A stretch of DNA of 64,000 nt, from positions 103,809,603-103,873,602 of the forward strand of contig NC_090739.1 of the NCBI RefSeq assembly GCF_036898095.1, written 5' to 3'. Numbering within the stretch: the stretch's first letter is position 1; the number at the start of each line of letters is the position of its first letter. The notes under the pieces were generated by a model. It made no database searches, was not told the origin of the DNA, and saw only the letters and a list, made by a program, of their open reading frames with translations. Position numbers and translations under genes: made by a program. The stretch is from Palaemon carinicauda. Taxonomy: Eukaryota > Arthropoda > Malacostraca > Decapoda > Palaemonidae. This document shows, in pieces, positions 10,123 through 23,944 of this stretch.

Positions 10123-13100
10123 CTTTCATTTTACATTATACTGATTAAGTCTTAACTATTGTAGATGCTACTGTTAGTTTTTCATTTGAAAATTTTAACA
10201 AAGAACAAAGCGTAAGTTAAGTTGTACTTCCACTCATTTCGCAGCTTGAAATATCACTGAATTCTCTTCAATAACTTTGGTCACCATGTAAGTCTTTAGC
10301 TATCTTGTGTCATACCAAATTTACTAGAAGTCTCAACAGTAGATCTTACTATTACTAATGTATTGTCATCAATTGAAAATTTACATTTACAATTTTTTCG
10401 TATTTATACAAGATAAAAGAACATTTGTAATACATTGTTTTATCAAAACTAGAAAAAATTCATCCAATTTTCAGTTGATTGCCACTTAATTCAAATTTAA
10501 TTTAACCACAATCTTTGTATGTCTGCCATAATTTCTATATAGTATTTGAAGTGATAAGCACACTTATGAATTAGAATCAGCTAAAACTTTTGGTACTAAT
10601 GTTAAATAGCTAGCTTTTCACAAAAAAAAATTGGGTAAATGTTCTCTTTTTATGATAATAACGTAGAAAATTTTCAATATGATTATATGGTGTAATGTAT
10701 GTCTTTAAATCGATGTATTATCTCAAGCCCAGATATTTAAGTTCATCTTTTGACCAGTTTCTCAGTCTGGTGAGGTCCTTCTAGGTGAGATCTTTTTATA
10801 CAGTAATGTCTATTCTTCATGGTATTCTTATGATACCGTGCTCTTGGTGGCACTTGTGGATATTGGACTAAGGGTGATAGATTGGGAAGGTAATGAACAA
10901 TTTTGCGATTTTTATCCCTTTTTTTAGCTTATGGTGTAAGGTTTTGTTTCTATCCTTACTTTCCATCAGGCCTTCCTAATCTGGAAATATTTGTTGGTTG
11001 TTAAGCTTTGCCTTTGGAACACATCTTATGCACCTTGGTGGCATAACGACAATTGTTTTGTCTTGTGGAGTTGTCTGCTTAGATGCTCCTTTCCTGTGAA
11101 TAACCATGTTACCGTAGCGGTAATTTAGTTCCACTTTTCCTGCTCTGTTTGATGTGAAGCCTGCTCATGATGTTGAATATTCTGGAGAATTGCTCATGAT
11201 ATACTTTGTCTGGTTAGATCATGATTCTTACCTTATGTTGAATGATTGGTTTGAACGCGCAGTGGTAAACTTTGCTAAACTATCTAGTTTGTGTTGTTAG
11301 TAACTGATTATATGTAAAGGTTCTGTCCAGAAAGTTATTATTTTGGAGAATCTATAGTCTGATACTTTAACAAAAGTCTTATGGAGTCCTCTTTCATGGA
11401 GCTTGCTGTAGGTGGATATTTTATCATTGATTAGTTGTTTATGGTTTTATGTGTTGGAAATGCTAGTGTAAAATTTTTAAGGAGTGGAGGTTTTCTACAA
11501 AACTGAAAGGATATCTAACTTGAAAATTTATTCGTAATCAAGTCCTGAAACATAGTAACTAAGACTTTTTCAAAATTTATTTCCCTTTTCATGACAGGTT
11601 TATTGTGTTTTTATATGGAAAATATGGATCTCGTTCGGAGATGTAATGATGATTTCTCAGATTAGTTTCCTTTTAATATCAGTTTTACTGAAGGTTTCCT
11701 GTTGGTCTCCTCTTTAGGGAATAGCATAATCTTTTTGCTCTAATGGTTACTGGGAGAAAATATTGGAGTTGAATTTGGATTTAGATTATTTAAAGATATC
11801 TGAAGAATTAAATGGCTGGTAAAATATTTAGTAACCAATAACTAGTTCTTAATGACAACAATTTCTCATATTGGTTTTCAGAGATATTCACCTTAAGGAC
11901 ATCAGTAAGTAAATTGATATCCTGTGTGTTTGTTCTTTAGTCTGTTGAGTTACTTTGGTCATCCCTTACTCATAGAGTCTATTGTGGACAATCCTTGTTT
12001 ACAGTGTTTTTCCAGATAAGTCCGTTTTAGAAATATAATTTTGGTCACTTTATAGTATAAAGGTCTTACTTTAGTATTCAGGTGTTTTTTGGGGCACTTT
12101 CTGTTTAAAAATGTATTGTAGAGTTACCCTTATTTTTTCTATTTTTTTCCGGGCAAAGATTGGCTACTTGGTAATGTCTTGATTTGCCAATCTTTGGTGG
12201 TTATATTCCTTAGTTCCAATTTGCTTAAAACTTCTTTTGTAGCATTTCTTGATCTGTAGAGTTATTTGAGGATCTTAGCCATTGATTGTGGAGGAATAAA
12301 TACAGGCTCTACGTGTTTTTGTTGAGATTATTTGTGAGGCTGATTAGTCTCTACAGTATTATTCGAATACTTTATCTATGGAGTTATTCGGGGTGTTTCT
12401 TGATTCAATATGCTATCCAGAGAATCTATTTTATTCACTGTTCCAGTTTTGATTATTTCCTCGTTTTCAGAATATTTCGGTAGCATGCTCTGGTTTATTC
12501 AGGACACCACTTTGTCTATGGAGTTATTTGGACCTTATTCCTTGTTCATTCAATTATTCATGACCCGTTTTGGTCTTGGAAGTATTTATGGACACTTTTG
12601 TCTTTAGTGTAATTTAAAATACTTCTAGGGAGTTCTCTTAGGTACTCATTGGAAAATGAAGTGATCTATAAGTTATTTGGAGCACTATATTGCCTATGGA
12701 ATTATTTAGAGCAAATTCTTGTATATGGAATAATCTGCTCCATCGGATTGGTTATTCCATGTCAACCATTATTTCCTTGTTTCTGTTCAAGTAAGTCCTA
12801 GTTTCGTCTTTTTCAATCTTGTTTTCAAGAGTTCCAGACTTTTTGACAATCCTTAGGCTCCAGAGTTATGTAATTGTTGGATTTAAGATTTATGCATGTT
12901 TCTAATAATTTTGATTTTATCTCTTGAGGAGGGTTATTTAAAAGAGAACTTCTGTTTCAATGGAATTCAAGGTATGTTGCTCACATGTAGCACCTTAAGT
13001 TTTGCTTCCTAAGCTATCTGTCAAACGATCATAAAACTGATGAGAAATTTGCTTCTTCCCCTTTTGTGTCCAGAATAAGAAAATATTAAAAACAATATTC

Positions 13101-13538
13101 TGTGATTTTTTTTTATATTGCTAAGGGAAACCCATGTACATTGATTAACCTTTGTTTTCCTTTTATTAAAAAATGTATTCCCCTTTACAATTCTGTTTTT
13201 TATAAGGATGGAAACAAACTAAAATCCTTCTTTTGATTTACATGTTCAAGATAGAGAATAATGATGTTTAAATAATTCTTAAATATTAGTAAAAATTCGT
13301 CCCAATATCATTTGTGTACATTTTTTTTTTCAGTACTAGTCAAAGTTCGTCCTAATACCTTGTGTGAACAATTCTTTAATATTAGTCAAATTTCGTCCTA
13401 TTATCATGCGTGAACAATTCTTAAATATTAGACATATTTTGTTCCATTATTGTGTGTGAATAATTCTTAAGTATTAGTCCAATTTCATCCCATTACCTAT
13501 CCTCCCTTTAACATTTTGTATTATTTTGCAACAGATGG

Positions 13539-13541
<3 letters not shown>
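10123..13541. other. AT-rich spacer with degenerate repetition, no gene seen
   Basis: No coding or RNA gene recognised. From about 12255 to 12735 the motif GAGTTATTTGG and variants (GAGTTATTCGG, AAGTTATTTGGAGCA, GAATTATTTAGAGCA) recur at irregular spacing with TCTATGGA upstream, which suggests a very decayed tandem repeat. Around 13300-13470 a unit of roughly 60 bp containing TTCGTCC, TATCAT and GTGTGAA recurs several times (AATTCTTAAATATTAG). Confidence 0.5.

Positions 13542-13608
<67 letters not shown>
13542..13608. repeat. (CT)n microsatellite
   Basis: About 33 uninterrupted CT units. Confidence 0.97.
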
Positions 13609-13610
<2 letters not shown>

Positions 13611-13884
13611 ATTTCTTTATCGAGAATTTGAGGAACATAAAGTGAGTGAAGTAATAAAGAGTGTAGATAATTAAACTCAATAGATCAAATGGTGGGTAAT
13701 GAAATATAGGCCAATGAACGTACATTTAACAGTATCATAATGAAACATCAGTTGGGGAGTATAAAGGTATTTGGATTCAAGTTTTTGAAAAGCAAGATAT
13801 GAAATGAAATATATCTCCGTAGGGGCTTGGTGCCATTTGTGTACCTCCAGTTGTCTATTGTAAACATTGCTTAATTGTCTTTGC

Positions 13885-15830
13885 AACGTTCCTACTGACC
13901 CTAGCAGCACTTGCACATTCCTTCTGACCCTACCTGCATTTACACTTACCTTGTGACCCTAGGTGCACTTACACGTTCCTTCTGAGCCGACCTGAACTTA
14001 CATGTTCCTTCTTATCCTACTTACACTTGCACGTTCCTTCTGACTCTAGCAACATTTGCACATTCCTTCTGACCCTACCTGCATTTACACCTACCTTCTG
14101 ACCCTAGGTGCACTTACAAGTTCCGTTTAAGCCTACCTGCACTTGCACGTTCCTTCTGATCCTACCTGCACTTGCACGTTCCTTCTGACTTTAGCAGAAC
14201 TTGGACATTCCTCCTGATCCTACCTGCATTTACACTTACCTTCTGACCCAAGATGCACTTACACGTTCCTTCTGAGCCTACCTAAACTTACATGTTCCTT
14301 CTGATTCTACCTGCACTTGTGTGTTCCTTCTGACTCTAGCAGCACTTGCACATTCCTTCTTACTCTACCTGCATTTACACCTACTTTCTGGCCCTAGGTG
14401 CTCTTAAACGTTCCGTTTAAGCCTACCTGCACTTGCACGGTCCTTCTGATCCTACCTGCACTTGCACGTTCCTTCTGACTCTAGCAGCACTTGGACATTC
14501 CTCCTGATCCTACCTGCATTTACACTTACCTTCTGACCCTAGATGCACTTACACGTTCCTTCTGAGCCTACCTAACCTACATGTTCCTTCTGATTCTACC
14601 TGCACTCGTGCGTTCCTTCTGACTCGAGCAGCACTTGGACATTCCTTCTTACCCTACCTGCATTTACACCTACCTTCTGACCCTAGGTGCACTTACAAGT
14701 TCCGTTTAAGCCTACCTGCACTTGCACATTCCTTCTGATCCTACCTGCACTTGCACGTTCCTTCTGATCCTACCTGCACTTGCACGTTCCTTCTGACTCT
14801 TGCAGCACTTGGACATTCCTCCTGATCCTACCTGCATTTACACTTACCTTCTGACCCTAGATGTACTTACACGTTCCTTCTGAGCCTACCTAAACTTACA
14901 CGTTCCTTTTTATCCTAACTGTGCTTGCATGTTCCTTCTGATCCTACCTGCACTTTCCTGTTTCTTCTAATCCTACCTGGACTTGCATGTTTCTTCTGAT
15001 CCTACCTGCACTTTCCCGTTACCTCTTATTCTACTTGCACCTGCCTTTTCCTTCTGATTCTACTTGTACATGCACGTTCCTTCTGACCGTACATGCTCTT
15101 ACACATTCGTTTTGACCCTAAATGCACTTGCATGTTCCTTCTGACCCAACATGCACTAGCACGTTCCTTCTGACCCTATATGCACTTACAAAATGCTTCT
15201 GACCCTATATGCATTTGCCTGTTCCTTCTGATCCTACAGGCACTTTCCTGTTCCTTCTGACTCTACCTGCACTTGCACATTCCTTCTCATCCTACCAGCA
15301 CTTTCCTATTCCTTCTGATCTTACTTGCACCTCCCAGTTCTTCCTGATCCTACCTGCACTTTCACATTCCTCCTGACCCTACCAGCACTTACACGTTCCT
15401 TCTGGACCTATCTGCACTTACACATTCCTTCTGATCCTACCGGAACTTTCCTGTTCCTTCTGACCCTACATTTACTTGCACGTTCATCCTGACCCTACGT
15501 GCACATCCATGTTCCTTCTGATCCTACTGGCACTTTATTGTTCCTTCTGATCCTACTTGCACTTTATTGTTCCTTCTGATCCTACTTGCACTTGCCCATT
15601 CCTTCTGACCTTATCTGCACTTGCACCTTCCTTCTCAACCTACTTGCACTTGCCCATTCCTTCTAAACCTACCTGCACTTGTCCATTCCTTCTAAACCTA
15701 CCTGCACTTGTCCATTCCTTCTAAACCTACCTGCACTTGTCCATTCCTTCTAAACCTACCTGCACTTGTCCAGTCCTTCTGTCACCTAACTGCACTTGCA
15801 CATTCCTTCTGGCCCAACTTACACTCGCTT
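13885..15830. repeat. 29-bp minisatellite with 145-bp higher-order units
   Basis: About 65 copies of a 29-bp unit, consensus TTCCTTCTGATCCTACCTGC followed by ACTTGCACG. Adjacent identical units at 14711, 14740 and 14769 fix the period at 29 bp. A variant unit carrying GCATTTACAC recurs at 13936, 14081, 14226, 14371, 14516 and 14660, which gives a higher-order unit of 145 bp (five 29-mers). The next copy at 14834 is one 29-mer further on. After about 14900 the order breaks up, and units with CACTTTCCTGTTCC appear. Because 29 is not a multiple of three, the array is not protein coding. Confidence 0.95.
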
Positions 15831-16740
15831 TGTATTCTTTTACTTGAACTCCTTTCCAGCTTCCTTTTTTCCATTTTCTGTCCATTCTCTTACTTCTAAC
15901 TACAGTGCAACTGCAGGGGGTATCCCCCAGTCGGAGTTGAGCACGAAATGGCCCAACAGTCCCCAGAGATGAGTTTTAAAGCCAAAGTTCCTAAATCAAA
16001 TCCAGTCCTGAATATATTATGAACTATGGATGATTGATAGTGTAAACGAATGTTGGTGAATGAAAGAATAAGCTATGATTTATTGATTAGTGGAAGGATG
16101 AAATATGTAAGTATAAGAGAAATAAAGAATGTCAGGAAATATTGGTGAAATGAAATAGAGTCCAGCTCATAAGACATTTTTAATTAAAAAGCACAGAGTA
16201 AATATTGATGATATTAAAGCCTATAGGTTCAAGTTGATATTGGGGATTTAACGTAAATAAGTATTTTAGATAAGGTGTGCGTAATGTTTTAGTAAAGAGA
16301 AATAAGGGATGCAGACAAAGAAGAAATAAGCTATTGTAAACCGATTCCTAAAGTTTTGTTTATTTATGTCGCTACTGTTGACCCAGGGCATACAATAAAT
16401 TAATCTAAATGGTGTGACTGCTAACTGATATTAGAAAGGATCTTTCGTTAATTAAGAATTTTAGAAGGCTACCTCAGCAAGCAGCGGATTATTGATAAAC
16501 TTATGCAGTGAATTGCATAGATAGAAGAACATTTTAATTTCTTGGGTCAAGAAAGACTTTGTGTAAAGTGTTTCTGTTTAACTAAAGGGAGGGAGGAGAG
16601 TTTGGAATTATATTGTGTAGATAAAAGGGCATTTGTGAATATGTACAAAATATATGGGATATAAACTAGATGCATTTTAATGGGCACTCCAAATCTAAGG
16701 AAGCCTTTGTAATTTCCAGGTATTTTAAGTAATTAAGTAA

Positions 16741-16742
<2 letters not shown>
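15831..16742. other. AT-rich spacer, no gene seen
   Basis: No coding or RNA signal recognised. Confidence 0.6.

Positions 16743-16815
<73 letters not shown>
16743..16815. repeat. (TC)n microsatellite
   Basis: About 36 uninterrupted TC units. Confidence 0.97.
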
Positions 16816-16818
<3 letters not shown>

Positions 16819-19084
16819 GCTACATGAATAAACCTTGAAGAATAATATGATAATTGTTAAAGGTAAGAGAATATTTTATCCACATTTTCAAATAAGGCTG
16901 AATTATGAAGTTCTCTTTTATTTTAACCTGATGCTCACCTGCAGTTTCAGATCTCTCACTCCCTATCCTTGATCCTTCCCTTATCCCAAAATTTGGAAAT
17001 TTAAAAAAAAGAAAGAAAAAAAAAAAAGACTCCTCATATGGCTGATGAGTCTCTCGTTGGCCCCCTCCTCTTGGGTATCAGCATTGGCCAATTTGTTCCT
17101 CGCCACAAAAAGGGCTAAAGAGTCCATGAGGTAGATCCTGATCTTAACTAGAGTAATCACTTGTTCTTTTAGACTTATTCTATTTCCTATGTGCAGAACT
17201 TGTTCATTCTTTTACTGGTGTCTTGAGAGCTGCATATCAATGTCTTAACTTGAAAATATTTTACTTGTCAAAGGCCTACAATCTGTACTGGTAAACGTGT
17301 TGGACTTTAGTCTGCTTATTGATCCAGCTGTCTTGTCAGTGAAGGTTTTATTCTGACAGCTAAAGTCATAGAAAAATTATGGCTGTGTTATGCCATTGTT
17401 ACCTTGCTCAAAAGCCTCAAATTCTTTAAGTTTGTAATGGTTTATCAGATTTAAGAGTTTGGTATAAATTATCTTATTTGAATCAAATATTTCAGAATCT
17501 TTAAGAAGGTTGCATTGTAGAAGTTTATAATGTCAAATGCACAGGTATTTTTACTAAATTTTCATCTCTAGCAAAATTGTTTGCACTTGTGTCAATGACA
17601 AAAATATCAAATTTGAACTGTGTGATGTAAGTAATGGAAAGTCTATCTAATGTAAATGGATTGTGATTCAATGTGCTTCAGACATGTTTAGGCTTTTTTT
17701 TTTCAGTTAATAGGTGATTGATGGTAATTTTTATCACTAAATTTTTCATGAAAACTTATAGTTCGAGTATAATTGAATTACTTTATTAAATATTAATGAT
17801 GAGTGTACTTAACATAAGTGTTTCAAGGAATTAGATAAGAGGGTCATTTTCAAGTCTTGCTTTTTATTATGGCGAGATACCTGGGCTCTCTGAAAAGGTG
17901 CACAGCTCGGTTCATAGATTCCATTTTGTTTCTTGTCTTGTGTCATTTGTGCCCATGACATAAAGGAGGGATAAATAACACTTTAATCATTTTTAGAAAT
18001 TGTGTAATAAGTTTTTGAATATGTTGTCGTTGACGAGAAAGCTGTCCAGGTGTGTGTTTGCGAGTGTTTGTATTGTTTAAAGAGTGGGAAGACTGATTTG
18101 GTATGACAAAGAATTTTGTCAGGTTTGTGTGTTTTAAGTGCATTTTTTTTCTATTTATGGCAAAGATTTTTCTATTTCCTTACATTGATCAAGTATGAAA
18201 GTTCCATTTTCATAAAATTGCTTCATTTGCATATCCTCATTACATGTATTTTAAAGATGCATGAGTTCTGGGTAGCTTTTATGGTTAATGTAATACTGAT
18301 GTGCAGAACAGAGTCCTGTCTTTAAACAGCATCATTCCTTGAGGAAAATTCATAACATTGTAAGAGACGTATTAGTTTTTTACACTTGCAAAATTCTCAA
18401 TAATTAGAATATCGTTAATGCCCTAAATATAAATCATTCATAATTCAATTTACTCCTTTTATAGATCCCTTAACTAACTATATGGTTAGATATCTTGCCA
18501 ATGTATTGAAATTGTAAGATTATTAGATTATACACTGAATAGTGGGTAGGTTCATATCCGACATTTTTGTGTAGCGATTTTGTGTTCGTCTTTTAGATTG
18601 CCTGACATTTTGGCCAGTGTTTCTCTTAATTCATTAGATAACTTTTATCAACTTATCCTATATGAAACTGGCGTCAATTTTGATTATCTTTATAATGATT
18701 AAAATACTTCACAATTAGAACATGGATAGTTATGAGACATTGACAAATCGCTTTATTGAAGGAGGGTAAAATTTAAAATATCACAGTACAATATTAAATG
18801 TTATGTCTTTCGATGCCATAAGGTTTTAATCTTGCCAAAAAACAAAGTACTCACTACTGACCTTGCAAATAATTATTTCTGTCCTCACGCCCTTTTGTTT
18901 AGTTGCTTGCCATTAAGAGATCACAAGAGCTCAGTGAAGCTAGAGTAGTTTTAGTATTAAATTGAGGATTATAAGATTAGATTGAAAATAAATGATGGAG
19001 TTACAAAATTAAAAAAATAAAGTATGGGAAATTGGATATTGCATAACCTAGCTACCTTAATGTTACTTTTCTTATTCCACGACG

Positions 19085-19345
19085 CAATGAAATATGGTAA
19101 CTCACACCTCACCCTCTCTTCTCCTCTCTATCTCTCAGAAAGTAGAATAGTTTAGTGTCATCAGTGCACCTCACAGTATTCTCTATAGGCATTACACTTG
19201 AGGATCTTGGCAGCATTTCTTCAGGCCCTACTCTAACTGCACTATCTTTATAGCCTTCAACTTTACCTCCTTCCCTGCCTTCACTCTTCCGTCTTCCCTC
19301 CAAGCTGTTTATAACTATTACTTCAAAGTGCATCCCCCGGTTGCG
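19085..19345 (-). repeat. Possible old dispersed repeat
   Basis: A GC-richer block in AT-rich DNA with a minus-strand ORF of 74 codons rich in Arg, Glu and Gly. Its wording (for example TAATAGTTATAAACAGCTTG on the minus strand) suggests a dispersed arthropod repeat, but that is an impression and not a database match. Confidence 0.25.
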
Positions 19346-21897
19346 CTTGGGTGTTGAATAGTCTCACAAGCCCAAATGCTTAGCTACATTCCTAAATCTA
19401 ATAAACTCTGCCTTTTAAAAAAATTGCCAAACACAGGGTTCCTATAAATTTTTTTCCTATTGGTAAGAAGATCAAGTGTTTTTTATGCAACATTTATTCT
19501 CATTTATAGCATATTGGTGTAGCAATAGCATTTAAAACCCAGAAAATTGTCATACTTGATATCAATGATTTAATTTTGATGAAAATCTACAAATATTTAT
19601 TTTTGGGACTCAGTGCTATGCAAATGTTAAGAATTCCATTGTAAGGAATGAGTGATTGTTGTGCTAGTATTGAGTGATTGGTTTGAGATTCTTATGGAGA
19701 AGTTAGGTCGTTCTTTTGCCTAATTCTTTTCAGTAGAGTTTGTCCCAAAATGGAAAAAAAAGTAAGTTTTTATTTTTAGCAGAAAAGATTTTAGTTACAG
19801 CTTTTTGTAGAGTAGTACGAGTTAGAATTTCATGTAGAAATATGGAAGGTTTTGCATCGTAATTTACCTAGCGTAGTTTCTAAGCAATTTTTATTTAACT
19901 ATGTGAAAAGTGGAAAAATATCCTCTCTCCAATTAGCAAGTATAATACTCAGTAATTCAGCCCATAGACAAGCTTCAAACTCGAGTTTCTTCAAAAAAGT
20001 ATTTACCAAGAGAGTACAATCGTCAGATATATTAAGCAGAGCATATAAAGAAAATTAGGTATTTCAAAATTTTGAAATAACCCGTCTTATATTCTTATCA
20101 ATGTAGCCTGTTAGATTAAAAAAGAACGAAGTTTTAGTATATGCCCAAATATTATAATTCTGGCATAACTTTGTGTTTAACTTGAATTTCTGTAAATATA
20201 TTTTTTAAAAGATAAGATTATTTTCTCGAATTTAAAGCTTGGACGTATTAATTATGTGATTTGTTGAACTAAAGGAGAAAATTTGTCTACATAAAATCAC
20301 CCATAAGTAGATAGAAGAATATGATTTACCTTTTTGTTAAGGGAGAGTCGAGTTTGATGCTTCACTCCTCATAAGCATATATTCTAATAATAGTTAACTT
20401 GTATAGAAGTTATTATTACTGGTCCTGTGTTTCTTTATTAAGAAAATTATTCTAGCTTTCTTTTATTTTGAATTAAAACACGAAATGAATTCATCATTAT
20501 TTTAAATGTTATCAAGGTGATGAATTGATGGATACTATAGATAATTAAGTATGTGATGATTTAAAAATATATTTGCCATCGTTAGTATATTTGTTCAAGC
20601 CGCTTATATTGAAAGGTATTTGGCAGCTCAGAGACGTTCGTGTTCCGAACAACGCTTAAAATCATACTGGTTATTCAATATTTATATTGTTCCGATTTTC
20701 AATAGAGAATATCGTACTCCACTAACATGATCTCCATCTGTCTTGTGTCTTTGCTCCTTCTGGTAACTTTAAAAAGGCGTTATAATCTTCATTACAGGTT
20801 GGGTTAATCTAAAGTCTTTTAAGGACAAATATCCAGAAAGTCAAGTTATTTCAATTGCTAAAAATAGCTTGACCATATACTATATTGACCGTAACTTGTT
20901 GCGATATATGAAGTTACACAGGACCTGCGAAAATATGTAATGAATTATATAGGATCATCTCCTATGATTATTGGCTGAATATACTTTAAACAGGGAATAT
21001 GTGCTAGTCATAGTATAGTAAAGGAATTGTGAGCAAAGAATAGAGTGGGAAGATATTAAAAGGTAGGGAGAGTATTATAGATAATTATAAGATTATCATA
21101 TATTATGGGCTTATATACTGAGGATAGTTTACTGCAATAAGGGAATACAAGCTAAAGATAGTATATTGAAGGTTATGATAGTATCTACTGTGGTTAAATT
21201 TATTTAATTCTATAGGTGTAAGACATAAACTTGTTTCTCAGAGTACTGTAGATAAATATTCTGTTTGGATCATATGTTTCTTAACTCTATTGGCATGTTA
21301 AACAAAAGCCATTTCCATAAGGTTATGTTTTAAAGAATAGTGTCGTTAGATGTGTTTTGGGTTAAACTAGCTTTCCAGGTTTTTCTTGGGTTTGCATTTG
21401 AGAACTTTATTACACAGCTAAAGTGGTTCAGGTGTCCATGTGTAAGGTGAATGCGTACTTCGGTCCGATCTGACTGTCTGCTGGGGGAAGTAGCAAGGAT
21501 GGTCAGGGCAATAGCCTTGCACGTCTCTTCTCTTTTACCTGACTCAATCATGTGCATTAAATGGGGCGAGACAGGGAGGCAACTTGGCATTCGTGAATCT
21601 TGTCTGCTTTTGAGTGAGCTTCAGGTGTCTGCAGTAATGGATCGTTCTGAAATTGCACAAAGGCCTGAAAATTACTTTTTTTTTTTTTTTTAGATTTTAC
21701 TTTGTTTTCCAATCTAGAAATATTAATGATATTTTCAAAATGTATAATTTAATGTTTCATTGAAGAATTAACGTAACTGTAATTGTTGGAATCTGCCTTA
21801 TAGTGATGTAAATAATGACGCAAGTCTTTTACTGTTTAACATCAGGAGAGCTCTAAACTATTCCTGAAGTCTTTAAATTACAATCCAGGTATTATTT

Positions 21898-22072
21898 TGT
21901 AAAATTATTAATAAAATAATAAAGAAAAAACGGAGGAAAAGGAAAGCAATCAAGGGCCTAGTAACATTGCTTTCTCAAAAGAAAACTCTGCACTAAGTTT
22001 CTGTTTACTAGGTGGGAAAGGGGATGGCCTTGGTGGGCTTTCCTTTTCCTCCTTTTTTATTAATAATTTTGT
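21898..22072. repeat. Foldback hairpin (MITE-like)
   Basis: The left arm (about 21901-21947) contains AAAATTATTAATAAAA and CGGAGGAAAAGGAAAGC. The right arm (22037-22070) contains GCTTTCCTTTTCCTCC and TTTTTTATTAATAATTTT, its reverse complement apart from a 12-14 nt bulge. Inside the loop, CCTAGTAAC (about 21957-21965) and GTTTACTAGG (22003-22012) also nearly pair. Confidence 0.75.
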
Positions 22073-23944
22073 TTTTATTAGAGAAATTACTGCTTACTTA
22101 CACAGTCATGAATTATGTAATCTCAAAATGCTGAGCTTTGAACGATTAAAAAAAGAAATCGGACATTGACCAGAAATAAAGAAAACGGAACGTTTTGTCA
22201 TAAACTGCGAAGTATTGGATGAAGGGTGACTTGCCTAAGAGCCTTTCTTCGTCCTAACATGAGCCAAATGTATGACAAACGTTAAGTTTTCTTTGAATCC
22301 AGGGCGTTTAAAGCGTTCAGAAAATGGAATTTCATAAATTTGATACATTTATGTCATTGACTTCATAGTGTTTATAGTGTTTATATTTTCATTGTAACTA
22401 AACTGAAACCTGTTTTATGTTTGTCATTCAATCTTCTACAATAAAAGTCTTTAGCGAATTTCTAAGTGCTTCTCCAGCCATATTGTATTAATGGAAAGCT
22501 TTAATTACTTATTTAAGTATAATAGCTACAAGATTCGGAGGCTTTTGAGGAATATTAATGGAAATGACAAGACCATTATTATCATGACTTTGGTCAAGAT
22601 AAAATCTACATATCAGAGAGCAGGATTAAGAAGCGGACTTTGGCCCAAAATGAAATATGACAGTTCGGCATTCATGACTTTAAATATATCATAAGACATA
22701 GGTACCGCTGCTCTCATCACCCAGTATTGAACTCTGTAGATTCTCCAACAAGTCTAAATGAAGTGGCTAGTTAGGAGATATGAATATTTCATGAGCTTTT
22801 TGGCCCAATTTTCGTGGGGAATAAGGCATTTACTGGTTCTAGAAGGGGAAGGGGCCTGTTTAGGAGAACACTGTCATATGAAGTTTACTATAGTGAGACT
22901 AAACCCGACAGTAGTTGCCATTTTTTTTTTCATTCAGTTTTCTTTGTGTACCAGGGGATACTAAATTAAAGTGTAATAATAATATTCATTTTATTTTGGA
23001 ACTCCTTATGCTGTTACAAAGTTTTTTGAGTATGGTAATTACATTTTATAATATTTTCTGTGTAAAAAAATATTTTGAACAGTTTAAGGAAGTATGGTCA
23101 TTATATTTTACAATCTTTGTGTATAGCAAAACTATTTTGAACAGTTTAATGAAGTTTCATACCTCTGTAAAGTATACTAAAATATTGTCACTTAAAAGGT
23201 TTGTTACATGTTATACAAGAAACGTAGCAGTAAAGCTCCGAAAAAAGTGAATTATTACAAACTGATTTATCACATTACACAGTATAAATGAAAATAACAT
23301 TTAGAAATAATGAATTGAGTTTTTGAAATATTTATTTATAAATAATAGTTGATACTTTATATATGGTCTATTGCAAAAGAATAATTGGTATAGACGAAAA
23401 TATTTTTTTTCTTTTTGGATAGGAGCTAAGGGTTTGAGAATTTACAGGAATAAAGGAACGTACACGACCCAACAATGTGATAACAGTAATATAGCCATTA
23501 CTGAATATTTCAGTAATATCCCAGATTCCTTATAGTCAGAACACTTTAAAGTTCATTCATGATATAAAGTACTAGATATTTGAATTGTTAATTAGAATCA
23601 TCTTTACTCATATCGGAAAGGAGGTATCTTAAATTGGCTAATTAAGGGCAATATTTCTGAATATTCCGCATAACTAATTATGACGCATAAAAGTTTGTTC
23701 ATTTTCAAAACCGAAATAGATAGGCAAGATTATTCTTTTAAGTTTGAGCTCGACTCTGAAAATCTTCTGCTTAGTAAACTATCCCTGGAAATGCCTCATT
23801 TGACCTAAACAGGCTCGCAAATCCTGTCTACCATTGACCTTAGTATCAATATTGCTAACAATGTTGAGTCTATAAAAATCAAATTATGCTCTTTAGGAAA
23901 TAGACTACTGAACAAATGTTGTTCAGAGAATCAATCAAATATAT

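Larger units (their letters stand above)
16816..23940. other. AT-rich spacer, mostly featureless
   Basis: About 7 kb of AT-rich DNA with no recognisable gene. Exceptions are the 21.9 kb hairpin and two GC-richer islands. The island at 19085-19345 could be an old dispersed repeat. The island at 21420-21680 has short ORFs on both strands, but I recognise no domain in it. A short polyT tract with a trailing TAG follows at about 21676-21692. Confidence 0.5.

Noticed and set aside
13885..15830. Possible CRISPR-like array
   Set aside because: Units abut without unique spacers and the context is eukaryotic; it is a minisatellite.
15708..15899. Small ORF over the end of the minisatellite
   Set aside because: A 29-bp period cannot keep a frame and the peptide is an accident of four late repeats.
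19852..20058. 68-codon plus-strand ORF rich in Ser and Lys
   Set aside because: Isolated in AT-rich DNA, no domain, no neighbouring exon signal; likely chance.
21451..21693. Short ORFs on both strands in a GC-richer island
   Set aside because: No known motif and no clear splice structure; left as unassigned sequence in the spacer.
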